A DNA stretch of 12,494 nt, from the NCBI GenBank assembly GCA_022865865.1, contig JALHTN010000126.1, positions 1 through 12,494 of the forward strand, read 5' to 3'. The stretch is from Anaerolineales bacterium. Its GTDB lineage: Bacteria > Chloroflexota > Anaerolineae > Anaerolineales > UBA4823. The translations under genes were made by a program, and so were the position numbers. This document shows positions 1-7,383 of the stretch, piece after piece; positions within the stretch are counted from its first letter, which is position 1, and each line of letters begins with the position of its first letter. The notes under the pieces are model-generated. The model was given only the letters and a program-made list of their open reading frames with translations. It did not search any database and was not told where the DNA came from.

Positions 1-342
1 ATTTTCGTTCCCAACCGGGGTTATCCTTTTGAAACCCATGGTATTTACTGGAGAGGCAGCTACCATTTTGGCAATATACCACTGGTAAATTACCTGCCGC
101 GAAAATATCGAGATCGCCTGGCACCGCATGTGCGCATTTACTACAGCAAAGATCTGAAGGCCTTATTCTCTGACCTGCCTGTGCGGATAGTGCAGCGCCA
201 GATTATTTTTGGTGCCTACGACAATATTATTGCTCGTACGCCGACATTTGGACGTTTGATTCGGGGGATATTACAGGATTTGGAAAACTCACCCGCCCGG
301 TTATTCGGTCTATCCCATTTCTGGGTTTTGGAAAAGATCTAG
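1..342 (+). CDS. Class I SAM-dependent methyltransferase, C-terminal part (5' end outside window)
   Basis: An open frame runs from the first base to a TAG stop at 340-342, giving 113 codons with no start inside the window that fits a full protein. The GTG at 130 is internal. The visible part holds the segments THGIYWRG and HFGNIPLVNYLP, then YSKDLKALFSDLPV and the ending FGLSHFWVLEK. I recognise this as the C-terminal half of small-molecule or lipid-type class I methyltransferases: a region after the Rossmann core that ends in the last beta strands, where 'FWVLEK' is the usual closing strand. The SAM-binding motifs would lie upstream, out of view, so the reaction cannot be stated. The gene converges on the next methyltransferase with only 9 bp between their stop codons and no separate terminator hairpin. 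The family call is from memory of family patterns; the substrate is unknown. Confidence 0.7.
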   Translation: MFVPNRGYPFETHGIYWRGSYHFGNIPLVNYLPRKYRDRLAPHVRIYYSKDLKALFSDLPVRIVQRQIIFGAYDNIIARTPTFGRLIRGILQDLENSPARLFGLSHFWVLEKI

Positions 343-351
343 ATCCGCTCT

Positions 352-1242
352 TCACTTGATACGGAAATCGTAGATCCCATTTTCACATGCCCAGATTTGA
401 CCGCAATTGCGACAGGTGAGGGCTGTTGGGGTTTGTTCAAAATCAGCCTGGTCGCAAACCAGGCAGCGGAACATTGCCCCTGGGGGGGCGATAGGCGTAT
501 CGCCGACCGCGGATGTGGCTACAAAAACGCTGGGGCTAAGCTGCCACCAATCGCCGCTGAGCTGGGCGATGCCATCCAGCTTAACCAGCATGTCCAGGGG
601 AAACAAGCGCTTGATGATCCCTAAACGGAAGTGGGACACGGTCAGCTGGCGGTCAATAGAAAAGCCACTGCTCTGCAGCCAGCTGCGGATGGATTTGGGG
701 TGGAAATCAAAGTTCAGCTGGGTGAATTCGACCGCTTCGGTTGAGAATGGACTCCAAGACTGGCGCCTCAAGGCGTAGCGAAGAATGGCTTTCAGATTGT
801 GTGTGTTGGCGTACTCAAGAATGAAGGTAGCTCCTGGTTGGAGGGCAAGGCGGACTTGCTGCAAGGCGAGTTGGGGTTCTGCCATGTGGTGCAGGGTGCG
901 GATCATGGTGCCGCCATCGAAGACCCCGGGCACGAAAGGCAGCCGGTAGACATCCGCGGCGACATAAGTATAACGGTCACTGATACCCAGGTTGGCTTGA
1001 GCCTGCTGGAGCTGGGTGGCTGAGTAGTCCACCAGAACCACGCGCTGATAAGCCTGGTAGCGGGGAGTGTTGCGCCCAGCCCCGGCGCCGATCTCCAGCA
1101 TCAGTTGGCCAGACTTGGGAAGCAAGCGGTGCAGGGCGAGCGCTTCGACCTGATCCTCGTACTCGCGACCACCTGAATCCCAGAAAGAGGACTGGTAGTC
1201 TGAGCCTTCATAATCACAGAGAGGTGGTTGTTCAGGGTTCAT
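352..1242 (-). CDS. SAM-dependent methyltransferase with C-terminal Trm112-like zinc ribbon
   Basis: This is a 296-residue protein if translation starts at the ATG at 1242. A GTG at 1260 would add six residues, but that codon lies inside the arm of a terminator-like hairpin, so I prefer the ATG; neither start has a clear Shine-Dalgarno. Motif I is LEIGAGAGR (about 49-57), the acidic residue ending beta 2 is Asp72 in VDYS, AADVYRLPF follows near 95-103, and the LHHM near 117-120 is the usual motif after beta 4 in Methyltransf_11/25 proteins. The last 40 residues carry Cys260-x2-Cys263-x13-Cys277-x2-Cys280 and end in GIYDF, matching a Trm112-like zinc ribbon. Such ribbons are more often seen at the N-terminus or as a separate partner. 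It lies downstream of ugd on the same strand but is separated from it by a hairpin. The substrate is unknown. Confidence 0.85.
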   Translation of the reverse strand: MNPEQPPLCDYEGSDYQSSFWDSGGREYEDQVEALALHRLLPKSGQLMLEIGAGAGRNTPRYQAYQRVVLVDYSATQLQQAQANLGISDRYTYVAADVYRLPFVPGVFDGGTMIRTLHHMAEPQLALQQVRLALQPGATFILEYANTHNLKAILRYALRRQSWSPFSTEAVEFTQLNFDFHPKSIRSWLQSSGFSIDRQLTVSHFRLGIIKRLFPLDMLVKLDGIAQLSGDWWQLSPSVFVATSAVGDTPIAPPGAMFRCLVCDQADFEQTPTALTCRNCGQIWACENGIYDFRIK

Positions 1243-1251
1243 AGATAAATC

Positions 1252-1295
1252 AAAAGGCACGGAACCGGTGGAGTAAGTGGTTCCCGTGCCCTTTT
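1252..1295. terminator. Bidirectional hairpin terminator between ugd and the zinc-ribbon methyltransferase gene
   Basis: The left arm GGCACGGAACC (1256-1266) pairs with the right arm GGTTCCCGTGCC (1279-1290), with one bulged base and a 12-nt loop. The stem is flanked by AAAA (1252-1255) and TTTT (1292-1295), so each strand has a U run after the stem. Read on the minus strand it lies about 50 bp after the ugd stop, as expected for its intrinsic terminator. The minus-strand T run ends about 10 bp before the ATG at 1242, so the downstream gene would need a start of transcription very close to its ATG, or readthrough. Confidence 0.65.
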
Positions 1296-1339
1296 ATAGC
1301 ACAGTTTTGCGAGCTTGGTGAGCCCCGGATCAGCGAATG

Positions 1340-2692
1340 CTAAGCTGGTGCGACGATCACCTCTTCTTCATGCTCGATCTCTAAAGTGTGCCCGTTGTAA
1401 CCGCGACCGAAAGCGCGGTAATTGAAGCCCAGGCTGCGTAATATTTCCGGTTCGTAAATATTACGACCATCGAAAATTACCGGCTGCTTCATTACGCCCC
1501 GAACGCGCTCTAAATCCAGATGCTTGAATTCATTCCACTCGGTGATAACCAGCAAGGCATCACAATCTGCAGCCATAGAGTACGGATCCTCAGCCATTTC
1601 AACGCCAGGCAACAGCGGTTCTGCAACTGACATGGCAACTGGATCAAAAGCGCGTACCGTGGCACCGTGCTCTTGGAGGGATTTTGCAATATCGACCGAG
1701 GGTGCATCGCGCATGTCATCTGTATTTGGCTTGAATGATAATCCCAGAATACCGATCGTACATCCATCCAGATCACCGAGCATTTCCTGCAATCGATCTA
1801 CAGCCATCGGTCGCCGGTCGTTGTTGATTTCCATGACGGCATTTAACAGCTGCGGGTGGCGACCTTTCTCCGCGGCCATATATGCCAGAGCTTTAACATC
1901 CTTTGGAAAACATGAGCCACCGTAACCCAAGCCAGCATCCAGAAAGAATGGTCCGATGCGCTTGTCGTAACCCATGCCCACGGCTACTTCCTTGATGTCC
2001 GCTCCCAGTTCCTCACAAATATTGGCGATCTCATTAATGAAGGAGATTTTGGTTGCCAGAAATGCGTTGGAGGCATATTTGATCATCTCGGCAGTGCGCA
2101 GATCGGTGATCACAATCGGGGCGCGCAGAGGCAGGTGCAAGCGAGCGACTCGCTCTGCTGCTTCATGATCCAAAGAGCCTAAAACTGTGCGATGGGGGTT
2201 CATAAAATCGCTGATCGCGGAACCTTCGCGCAGGAATTCTGGACAGGAAACAACGGCGAAACGAATGGGTTGGGATTGGTTGCTGGAGATAATCTCCGCG
2301 ACCCAGTCGCCTGTACCCACGGGTACCGTGGACTTGTTGATGATGATCAGCGGGCCGCGCATATGTGAAGCGACAGCTCGGGCTACTGCAGCCACATGCC
2401 TTAGATCTGCTTCGCCATCCACACCGGAGGGAGTCCCAACCGCGATGAAGGCAAATTCTGTTCCTTCAATGGCTTCCGGATAAGATGTGGTGAATGACAG
2501 GCGTCCGGCACTCACATTTCGCGCGACGAGTTCTTCTAATCCGGGCTCATAAATTGGCATTTCGCCGCGTTTCAAACCATTAATGCGTTCTTCACTAATA
2601 TCCAAGGCGACCACGCGGTTCCCCAGATCTGAAAAACAGGCTGCGGTTACCAGCCCGACATAACCAACACCGATGACACAAATTCGCTTCAT
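1340..2692 (-). CDS. ugd: UDP-glucose 6-dehydrogenase
   Basis: It oxidises UDP-glucose to UDP-glucuronate with two NAD+, supplying uronic acid for capsule, exopolysaccharide or glycolipid synthesis in the cytoplasm. The length (450 residues) is normal for the bacterial family. The N-terminal NAD-binding domain has GVGYVGL (8-14), VGTP (85-88) and STVPVGT (121-127). The central domain has PEFLREGSA (151-159) and the helix with NAFLATK (209-215). The catalytic cysteine is Cys261 in GGSCFPKD. The C-terminal UDP-binding domain has [13 protein letters not shown] around 316-328. The usual 'SNPEFL' reads SCPEFL here. The ATG has a strong Shine-Dalgarno (GGAGGA, six bases away). It is transcribed away from the Rrf2 gene across a 289-bp shared upstream region and ends just before a hairpin terminator. 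Related sugar-nucleotide dehydrogenases (UDP-ManNAc type) share the fold, but the motif set fits the UDP-glucose enzyme best. Confidence 0.95.
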   Translation of the reverse strand: MKRICVIGVGYVGLVTAACFSDLGNRVVALDISEERINGLKRGEMPIYEPGLEELVARNVSAGRLSFTTSYPEAIEGTEFAFIAVGTPSGVDGEADLRHVAAVARAVASHMRGPLIIINKSTVPVGTGDWVAEIISSNQSQPIRFAVVSCPEFLREGSAISDFMNPHRTVLGSLDHEAAERVARLHLPLRAPIVITDLRTAEMIKYASNAFLATKISFINEIANICEELGADIKEVAVGMGYDKRIGPFFLDAGLGYGGSCFPKDVKALAYMAAEKGRHPQLLNAVMEINNDRRPMAVDRLQEMLGDLDGCTIGILGLSFKPNTDDMRDAPSVDIAKSLQEHGATVRAFDPVAMSVAEPLLPGVEMAEDPYSMAADCDALLVITEWNEFKHLDLERVRGVMKQPVIFDGRNIYEPEILRSLGFNYRAFGRGYNGHTLEIEHEEEVIVAPA

Positions 2693-2698
2693 TAAATT

Positions 2699-2704
2699 TC
2701 CTCC
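2699..2704 (-). promoter_or_regulatory. Strong ribosome binding site of ugd
   Basis: On the minus strand GGAGGA stands six bases before the ATG of ugd. It is the best match to the anti-Shine-Dalgarno sequence in the window and fixes the start of ugd. Confidence 0.8.
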
Positions 2705-2876
2705 ATATACCAGCCAGTTATAAAATCGCGGGGAATATTACGCCGAAAATTCGACGAATCTTTGCTTTTCGCTTATTTCCTCCCCATAGTGCGTTGAAAA
2801 TACCTAATTTTCATCACTATATATAACGATCTTACCACGCTTTTATTACACATAATAAGACAAAATTACACGTAAA

Positions 2877-2899
2877 AGGTCATCCTGTTGCAATGACCT
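2877..2899. repeat. Perfect inverted repeat upstream of the Rrf2 gene, candidate operator
   Basis: AGGTCAT (2877-2883) and ATGACCT (2893-2899) are exact reverse complements separated by 9 bases, so the whole site is 23 bp. It ends 7 bp before the predicted -35 box of the Rrf2-family gene and lies in the shared upstream region with ugd. A dyad of about this overall length is the size bound by winged-helix dimers. It lacks a T run, so a terminator is unlikely. Which protein binds, if any, is inference. Confidence 0.4.
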
Positions 2900-2906
2900 C
2901 TGTCAC

Positions 2907-2935
2907 TTGTAAATCGGGCGAAAATACTCTAAAAT
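2907..2935 (+). promoter_or_regulatory. Sigma70-like promoter of the Rrf2-family gene
   Basis: TTGTAA (2907-2912) and TAAAAT (2930-2935) stand exactly 17 bp apart, with 4/6 and 5/6 matches to the consensus. The predicted transcript start is near 2942, about 40 bases before the ATG at 2982. The surrounding region is AT-rich. Confidence 0.5.
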
Positions 2936-2981
2936 ATCGCTGATAAAGAAACTTTATGTGAACTAAAAGGATGAAATTACT

Positions 2982-3410
2982 ATGCAAATAACTCGCCAAG
3001 CCGATTATGCCATGCGTGCAGTTGCTTACCTGGCGAATCTTGGAACGGGCAAAAGGGCAGCAACCAGCATAATTGCTGAGAATCAACAGATTCCGCCCTC
3101 CTTTTTAGCTAAAATCGTCTCACAACTCTCTGTTGCAGGACTGCTTCAGACTTCGCGCGGTGCTCGAGGTGGCGTATCTTTAGCTCGACCACCAGAAGAG
3201 ATTTCATTTCTTGAGGTAGTGGAAGCGATCGATGGGCCGATTTTACTCAATGAGTGTGTTGCTGATGGTACAGCCTGCACCTTTGGTGAAACCTGCGCTC
3301 TGCGCCCGGTATTCTGTGATGCCCAAGCAGAACTTGTGAATCGTTTGGAAACCACATCCTTCCTCACAGTGATTGAGACGAACGGCAAACAACCAGCTTT
3401 GGTCAGCTAA
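2982..3410 (+). CDS. Rrf2-family transcriptional regulator with iron-sulfur cluster cysteines
   Basis: This 142-residue protein has the usual length for Rrf2 proteins (IscR, NsrR, RirA, CymR). The N-terminal winged helix starts MQITRQADYAMRA, followed by the recognition region with PPSFLAKIVSQL (38-49) and the wing SRGARGGVSLARP (58-70). The segment EVVEAIDGP (78-86) precedes the cluster motif. Cysteines are at 92, 99, 105 and 112, that is C-x6-C-x5-C-x6-C. IscR-type sensors bind an Fe-S cluster through three cysteines in this same place with slightly different spacing, so a redox, NO or iron-sulfur sensing role is likely; the regulon is unknown. An AAAAGG sequence lies 11 bases before the ATG. 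The preceding inverted repeat may be its own operator, and ugd, hutU and the small gene at 3489 are the nearest candidate targets. Confidence 0.9.
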   Translation: MQITRQADYAMRAVAYLANLGTGKRAATSIIAENQQIPPSFLAKIVSQLSVAGLLQTSRGARGGVSLARPPEEISFLEVVEAIDGPILLNECVADGTACTFGETCALRPVFCDAQAELVNRLETTSFLTVIETNGKQPALVS

Positions 3411-3461
3411 CAAAATAATAAGGTTTATCACAGATCGGCCTTCCTAATCCGAATTTTGCGG

Positions 3462-3467
3462 TATGAT
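3462..3467 (+). promoter_or_regulatory. Candidate -10 box for the small hypothetical gene
   Basis: TATGAT follows a TGCGG context and matches the -10 consensus at 5/6. No convincing -35 is seen 16-18 bp upstream. A transcript start near 3474 would exclude the upstream TTG at 3456 as a start codon and agrees with the ATG at 3489. Confidence 0.35.
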
Positions 3468-3488
3468 GGTATCAAAGCGAGGTTTGTA

Positions 3489-3746
3489 ATGCCAAGTGGA
3501 GTACCGATCGATCGCCAATGGATTTTTGTTCTGGATGATGGAAGTCCGGTTGTTGATTGGGGCGATGACCTGATTCAAGATCTTCTCAGCGGTGATTTTT
3601 CGGCAAGCAATCGTGAAGATGCTGGCCACCCAATCCGGGATGATGAACTCGAGATGCTGAAACGTGCTGGACGGATTGAGCGTTACGATTCTCGCCATGT
3701 ATATATCTACGCATTGCCAGAACGTCCACGACCGACAATCGAATAA
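3489..3746 (+). CDS. Small acidic hypothetical protein
   Basis: I do not recognise a named family. The product is 85 residues from the ATG at 3489, which has GAGG six bases before it. A longer 96-residue version from TTG at 3456 is possible, but a -10-like TATGAT overlaps that region, so I chose the ATG. The protein is soluble and acidic, with no signal peptide, membrane helix or cysteine. Visible parts are IDRQWIFVLDDGSPVVDWGDD near the start, an Asp/Glu-rich segment IRDDELEMLKRAGRIERYD in the second half, and a short C-terminal strand VYIYALPE. This looks like a compact alpha/beta domain. It lies 78 bp after the Rrf2 gene and before hutU, which has its own promoter. Codon use resembles its neighbours, so I think it is a real gene. 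Confidence 0.65.
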   Translation: MPSGVPIDRQWIFVLDDGSPVVDWGDDLIQDLLSGDFSASNREDAGHPIRDDELEMLKRAGRIERYDSRHVYIYALPERPRPTIE

Positions 3747-3768
3747 GCTTATCTGCTCTAATTTTTTT

Positions 3769-3798
3769 TTAGCAATATTTCCCCTTCCGGCGTATAAT
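3769..3798 (+). promoter_or_regulatory. Sigma70-like promoter of hutU
   Basis: TATAAT at 3793-3798 is a perfect -10 box. TTAGCA at 3769-3774 is a 4/6 -35 box 18 bp upstream. A run of nine T (3762-3770) abuts it and could act as an UP element, or as the tail of a weak terminator for the preceding small gene, although no proper stem precedes it. The TATAATCC form recurs at 7378 before the LCP gene. Confidence 0.6.
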
Positions 3799-3826
3799 CC
3801 ACCCGGGAGGGGATCTCTTTTTAATC

Positions 3827-3832
3827 AAGGAG
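3827..3832 (+). promoter_or_regulatory. Ribosome binding site of hutU
   Basis: AAGGAG stands six bases before the ATG at 3839 and decides this start over internal ATG codons. Confidence 0.8.
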
Positions 3833-3838
3833 CGGCTT

Positions 3839-5497
3839 ATGGCAAACAAACGAGTTGTGCGTGCTCCCCGGGGCACCCAGCTACACTGCAAATCGTGGTT
3901 GACCGAAGCACCCTTCCGCATGATCCAGAATAACCTGGATGCGGAGGTCGCAGAGCGCCCCGAGGATTTGGTGGTCTATGGAGGGCGGGGTCAAGCGGCG
4001 CGTTCCTGGGAGGCCTATGATGCGATCCTGGATAGCTTGCAGAATTTAGAGGATGACGAAACCCTGCTGGTGCAGTCCGGTAAACCGGTAGCGGTGTTCC
4101 CTACCCATCCTGATGCACCGCGGGTATTGATCGCCAACTCAAACCTGGTTCCACACTGGGCTACCCAAGATCACTTTGATGAATTATCTGCCCAAGGGCT
4201 GATCATGTATGGGCAAATGACAGCCGGTTCGTGGATTTATATCGGCACGCAGGGGATTCTCCAGGGCACTTATGAGACTTTGGGTTCGCTAGCACTTCAA
4301 CGAGGTTGGCCTTCACTAAAAGGGAAGTTTGTCCTCACGGCTGGTTTAGGCGGCATGGGTGGCGCACAACCATTAGCGGTTACCATGAACGAAGGAGTCG
4401 CGTTGGTGGTGGAGGTCGACCCTGATCGGGCAAAGCGGCGCCTTGAAATCGGTTATATTGACCTGGTGGTGGATACGCTCGAAGAGGCGATGACGTTGGT
4501 GGAAGAAGCGGTCGATGCTGAAATTCCCCAATCGATCGGCTTAATCGGCAACGCGGCCGAGATTTATCCCGAGCTGGCTTTAAGAGGTGTAGTTCCTGAT
4601 GTGGTCACTGACCAGACTCCTGCCCATGATGTGCACATGTACATTCCGGCTGGTCTGAGTGTCAGCGAAGCGGACAGCCTGCGCGCCAGCGATCCTGTTG
4701 AGTACCAGCGCCGTTCTATGGAATCGATGAGCAAACATGTCGAAGCGATGCTTGCTTTTCAAAGTGCTGGTGCGGAAGTCTTCGATTATGGAAACAACCT
4801 GCGCCAGCGGGCCTACGATCACGGTCTCAAGGAAGCATTTAATTTCCCTGGATTTGTACCCGCCTACATCCGCCCGCTCTTCTGCGAAGGGAAAGGTCCC
4901 TTCCGCTGGGTGGCGCTCTCCGGTGAAGCTGAAGACATCTACGTGACTGACCAGGTGATCAAGGATCTATTTCCTGATGACCAGCACCTACATCGCTGGC
5001 TGCGCCTGGCGCGAGAAAAAATCCCATTCCAGGGGCTGCCAGCACGCATATGCTGGCTCGGTTATGGAGAACGGGCAAAAGCTGGCCTGGCATTTAACGA
5101 TTTAGTAGCCGCGGGTAAGGTCAAGGCCCCAATCGTGATTGGGAGAGACCATCTCGACTCCGGTTCGGTAGCCTCACCTAACCGGGAGACTGAAGGGATG
5201 TTAGATGGAACGGATGCGGTCAGCGATTGGCCGATCCTGAATGCCTTGATTAATGCCGTTGGCGGAGCGACCTGGGTTTCCTTCCACCATGGCGGAGGCG
5301 TTGGGATCGGATACAGCCAGCATGCAGGGCAGGTGATCGTTGCAGATGGCACTCCCGCGGCTGCTAAGCGCATACAGCGCGTTTTGACGACTGACCCGGG
5401 CATGGGTGTTGTTCGCCATGCCGATGCTGGTTATCCCCAGGCAATTGCGGCCGCGAAACGGCATGGGATCAAGATGCCCATGCTGGCGGATTCATGA
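3839..5497 (+). CDS. hutU: Urocanate hydratase (urocanase)
   Basis: It converts urocanate to 4-imidazolone-5-propionate, the second step of histidine degradation, using tightly bound NAD+ as an electrophile in the cytoplasm. The 552-residue length is normal for the family. Conserved parts in order: [11 protein letters not shown] (47-57), [18 protein letters not shown] (123-140), the NAD-binding glycine loop [10 protein letters not shown] (169-178), TDQTPAHD near 257-264, and the family cysteine Cys405 in [10 protein letters not shown], matching the active-site region known from the Pseudomonas enzyme. The glycine-rich [18 protein letters not shown] segment is near the C-terminus. It has its own promoter and a good Shine-Dalgarno. 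The stop codon overlaps the next start (ATGA), so the membrane protein downstream is probably translationally coupled. The usual hutH, hutI and hutG or ftcD neighbours are absent from the window, so they may lie elsewhere or the gene may be dispersed. Confidence 0.97.
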   Translation: MANKRVVRAPRGTQLHCKSWLTEAPFRMIQNNLDAEVAERPEDLVVYGGRGQAARSWEAYDAILDSLQNLEDDETLLVQSGKPVAVFPTHPDAPRVLIANSNLVPHWATQDHFDELSAQGLIMYGQMTAGSWIYIGTQGILQGTYETLGSLALQRGWPSLKGKFVLTAGLGGMGGAQPLAVTMNEGVALVVEVDPDRAKRRLEIGYIDLVVDTLEEAMTLVEEAVDAEIPQSIGLIGNAAEIYPELALRGVVPDVVTDQTPAHDVHMYIPAGLSVSEADSLRASDPVEYQRRSMESMSKHVEAMLAFQSAGAEVFDYGNNLRQRAYDHGLKEAFNFPGFVPAYIRPLFCEGKGPFRWVALSGEAEDIYVTDQVIKDLFPDDQHLHRWLRLAREKIPFQGLPARICWLGYGERAKAGLAFNDLVAAGKVKAPIVIGRDHLDSGSVASPNRETEGMLDGTDAVSDWPILNALINAVGGATWVSFHHGGGVGIGYSQHAGQVIVADGTPAAAKRIQRVLTTDPGMGVVRHADAGYPQAIAAAKRHGIKMPMLADS

Positions 5498-6114
5498 AAT
5501 CACCAATCTTGTGGTTTGGGCTCAACCTGCTGGCGATCATTGTTGTGACCGCCCTGGGTCCAGCTGAAAAATCCTTGGGGACTAATGTACGGGTGGTCTA
5601 TCTGCATGGAGCCTGGGTTTGGGCTGCTTTGATCTGTATTTTTGCAGCAGCTGCGGTTGGTTTGGTTGGGTTGATCACCAGACGGAATGCCGCTCATTAC
5701 TGGTCACTTGCGCTTGGGCGCACCGGATTGGTTTTCTGGATCACCTACCTGCCCTTATCACTATGGGCGATGCAGACCAACTGGAATGGATTGTTTCTGT
5801 CTGAGCCGCGGTGGCGGGTGGCGATGATTTTTGCGATCGGCGGATTGATCCTGCAGATCGGGATCACTTTACTTGAGAACCCCGCGTGGGCTTCTGCCCT
5901 GAATTTGGTTTACGTGGTGATCTTGGTGTATGTGCTGCAAACCACCGACCAGGTCATGCACCCAGGCTCACCGATATTCGGATCCGGGGCCTGGCGCATC
6001 CAGATTTATTTCCTGCTTTTATTGGTATTAACTTTGCTGGCTGCCTGGCAGCTGGCGCGCCTGTGGTATGGGATTAACAACCCCTCTCGGGTGCAGGCGA
6101 CCTCCGTTGAATGA
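5494..6114 (+). CDS. Six-helix membrane protein resembling a degenerate CcmC/CcsA heme-handling protein
   Basis: The 206-residue product is very hydrophobic, with about six predicted helices (roughly 5-21, 38-60, 72-92, 108-126, 132-149, 166-189). I see a distant CcmC/CcsA-like layout. His38 (VVYLHGAW) sits where CcmC proteins have 'YxHxPxAW'. The loop Trp97-x9-Arg106 ([10 protein letters not shown]) sits where they have the tryptophan-rich WWD motif. His156 (VMHPGSP) sits where they have the second heme-flanking histidine. Most of the tryptophans of the WWD motif are missing, so heme delivery is doubtful; it may be a divergent paralogue with another role. Its ATG overlaps the hutU stop by ATGA, which implies coupled expression. 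It could also simply be an unrelated six-helix protein. The membrane nature is firm; the family call is inference. Confidence 0.7.
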   Translation: MKSPILWFGLNLLAIIVVTALGPAEKSLGTNVRVVYLHGAWVWAALICIFAAAAVGLVGLITRRNAAHYWSLALGRTGLVFWITYLPLSLWAMQTNWNGLFLSEPRWRVAMIFAIGGLILQIGITLLENPAWASALNLVYVVILVYVLQTTDQVMHPGSPIFGSGAWRIQIYFLLLLVLTLLAAWQLARLWYGINNPSRVQATSVE

Positions 6115-6189
6115 ATTTCCTACCTGGTCAACCTCCTGCAGACATCTTTTCAAGAAGATTCCCGGCTGCATCACCCAGTAGATAACAAA

Positions 6190-7377
6190 TTGAAGAATCG
6201 CCTCCGTTTTCAGGTATTAATTTTCACTGCCACACGGGTGGTGCTTAATACCATGTACCGCATGGTCTATCCCTTCCTGGCAGTTTTCGGCAGGGGAATG
6301 GGGGTGGACTTACCCACTATTACCCTGGCGTTGACCCTGCGTTCATTTACCGGTGTCTTCGGTCCATTCCTGGCATTTATTGGGGATAGCCGCGGTCGAA
6401 AAACCGGTATGCTGTTTGGCCTGGCGATTTTTATTCTTGGTCTGAGCGTGGTCATGATCTGGCCGACTTTCCCGGGCTTTCTGGCGGCTCTGATCTTATC
6501 CATGCTGGGAAAATATATTTATGACCCCTCTATGCAGGCTTACCTGGGTGATCGGGTAATTTATCAGCGCCGGGGACGGGTCCTGGCAATCACTGAATTA
6601 AGCTGGTCATTGAGCTTCCTGGTGGGGGTTCCATTGATGGGGTTCTTGATCGCCAGATATGGCTGGCAGGCCCCATTCCCGGTGCTAGCCTTGTTTGGTT
6701 TACTGGCCTTCGGTGTGCTGGCCTGGATGGTGCCCCATGATCAGGTCCAACCGGGTCACTCAGCGGGTTTACAAGCGAACATCCGCAAGATACTCGCGTA
6801 TCCTCCAGTCCTAGCAGGGTTGGCCATGGCAATGCTGCTGAGCTCAGCAAATGAAGTTATTAACCTGGTTTTTGGGATCTGGTTAGAAAACTCATTTGGA
6901 TTAATGATCGCTGCGCTGGGGGCTGCAGCAGCAGTGATCGGGGTGTCTGAGTTGGGGGGCGAATCCTTGGCAGCAGCCATCACTGATCGCCTGGGAAAAC
7001 CACTGGCCATTGGTATAGGTTTAGGGTTGAATTGTCTCGCCGCGCTGGTATTACCCATATTGGGATCGAGCACAGCCGGAGCGGTGGTGGGTTTGTTCTT
7101 CTTCTACCTGACCTTTGAATACGCCCTGGTGAGCAGTGTTCCCATGATGACCGAGGTGATGCCCTCTGCACGAGCGACTGTTATGGCGGTGACCGCTGCC
7201 AGCGTATCGCTGGGACGCGCTTTGGGTGCATTAATAGCGACACCCTTATTTCTCTTCGGAGAATCTTCAGCAACCATACCCGATATCCTGCCCAACGCAT
7301 TGGCTGCAATCGTCTTGAACGCAGCAGCCCTGGTTGCCTTGCGATACCTCCATAAGGGCATGCTACGCCGAGCGTGA
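6190..7377 (+). CDS. Major facilitator superfamily permease
   Basis: This 395-residue protein has about twelve hydrophobic segments, the normal MFS size. The loop between helices 2 and 3 holds the MFS signature GDSRGRKTG (65-73), close to the consensus GxLaDrxGrk. The N-terminus reads LNTMYRMVYPFL, starting helix 1. The substrate cannot be told from sequence; drug or metabolite efflux is a guess. The start is uncertain: TTG at 6190 is the first acceptable codon before helix 1, has no Shine-Dalgarno, and the first ATG (6253) would cut into helix 1. The frame is the same as that of the preceding gene and stays open from its TGA at 6112-6114 through 6189. The stop at 7375-7377 abuts the -10 box of the LCP gene. 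Confidence 0.85.
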   Translation: MKNRLRFQVLIFTATRVVLNTMYRMVYPFLAVFGRGMGVDLPTITLALTLRSFTGVFGPFLAFIGDSRGRKTGMLFGLAIFILGLSVVMIWPTFPGFLAALILSMLGKYIYDPSMQAYLGDRVIYQRRGRVLAITELSWSLSFLVGVPLMGFLIARYGWQAPFPVLALFGLLAFGVLAWMVPHDQVQPGHSAGLQANIRKILAYPPVLAGLAMAMLLSSANEVINLVFGIWLENSFGLMIAALGAAAAVIGVSELGGESLAAAITDRLGKPLAIGIGLGLNCLAALVLPILGSSTAGAVVGLFFFYLTFEYALVSSVPMMTEVMPSARATVMAVTAASVSLGRALGALIATPLFLFGESSATIPDILPNALAAIVLNAAALVALRYLHKGMLRRA

Positions 7378-7383
7378 TATAAT
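7378..7383 (+). promoter_or_regulatory. Candidate -10 box for the LCP-nadE pair
   Basis: A perfect TATAAT directly follows the stop codon of the MFS gene and is followed by CCCCC, similar to the TATAATCC before hutU. No good -35 is visible at 16-18 bp. The predicted leader to the ATG at 7446 is about 55 bases. Confidence 0.45.

Noticed and set aside
397..1023. Plus-strand open frames opposite the zinc-ribbon methyltransferase
   Set aside because: They are antisense to a gene with clear SAM-binding and zinc-ribbon motifs, have no family pattern and no ribosome binding site.
1510..2483. Open frames overlapping ugd on both strands
   Set aside because: They are shadows of ugd, whose protein motifs are complete from start to end.
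3743..3770. Terminator made of the palindrome ATAAGCTTAT and the following T run
   Set aside because: The palindrome has no room for a loop and gives only a 3-bp stem, so the T run is better treated as part of the hutU promoter region.
6756..7361. Minus-strand open frames within the MFS gene
   Set aside because: Low-complexity Arg/Ser/Pro-rich translations, typical of antisense frames of a hydrophobic protein gene.
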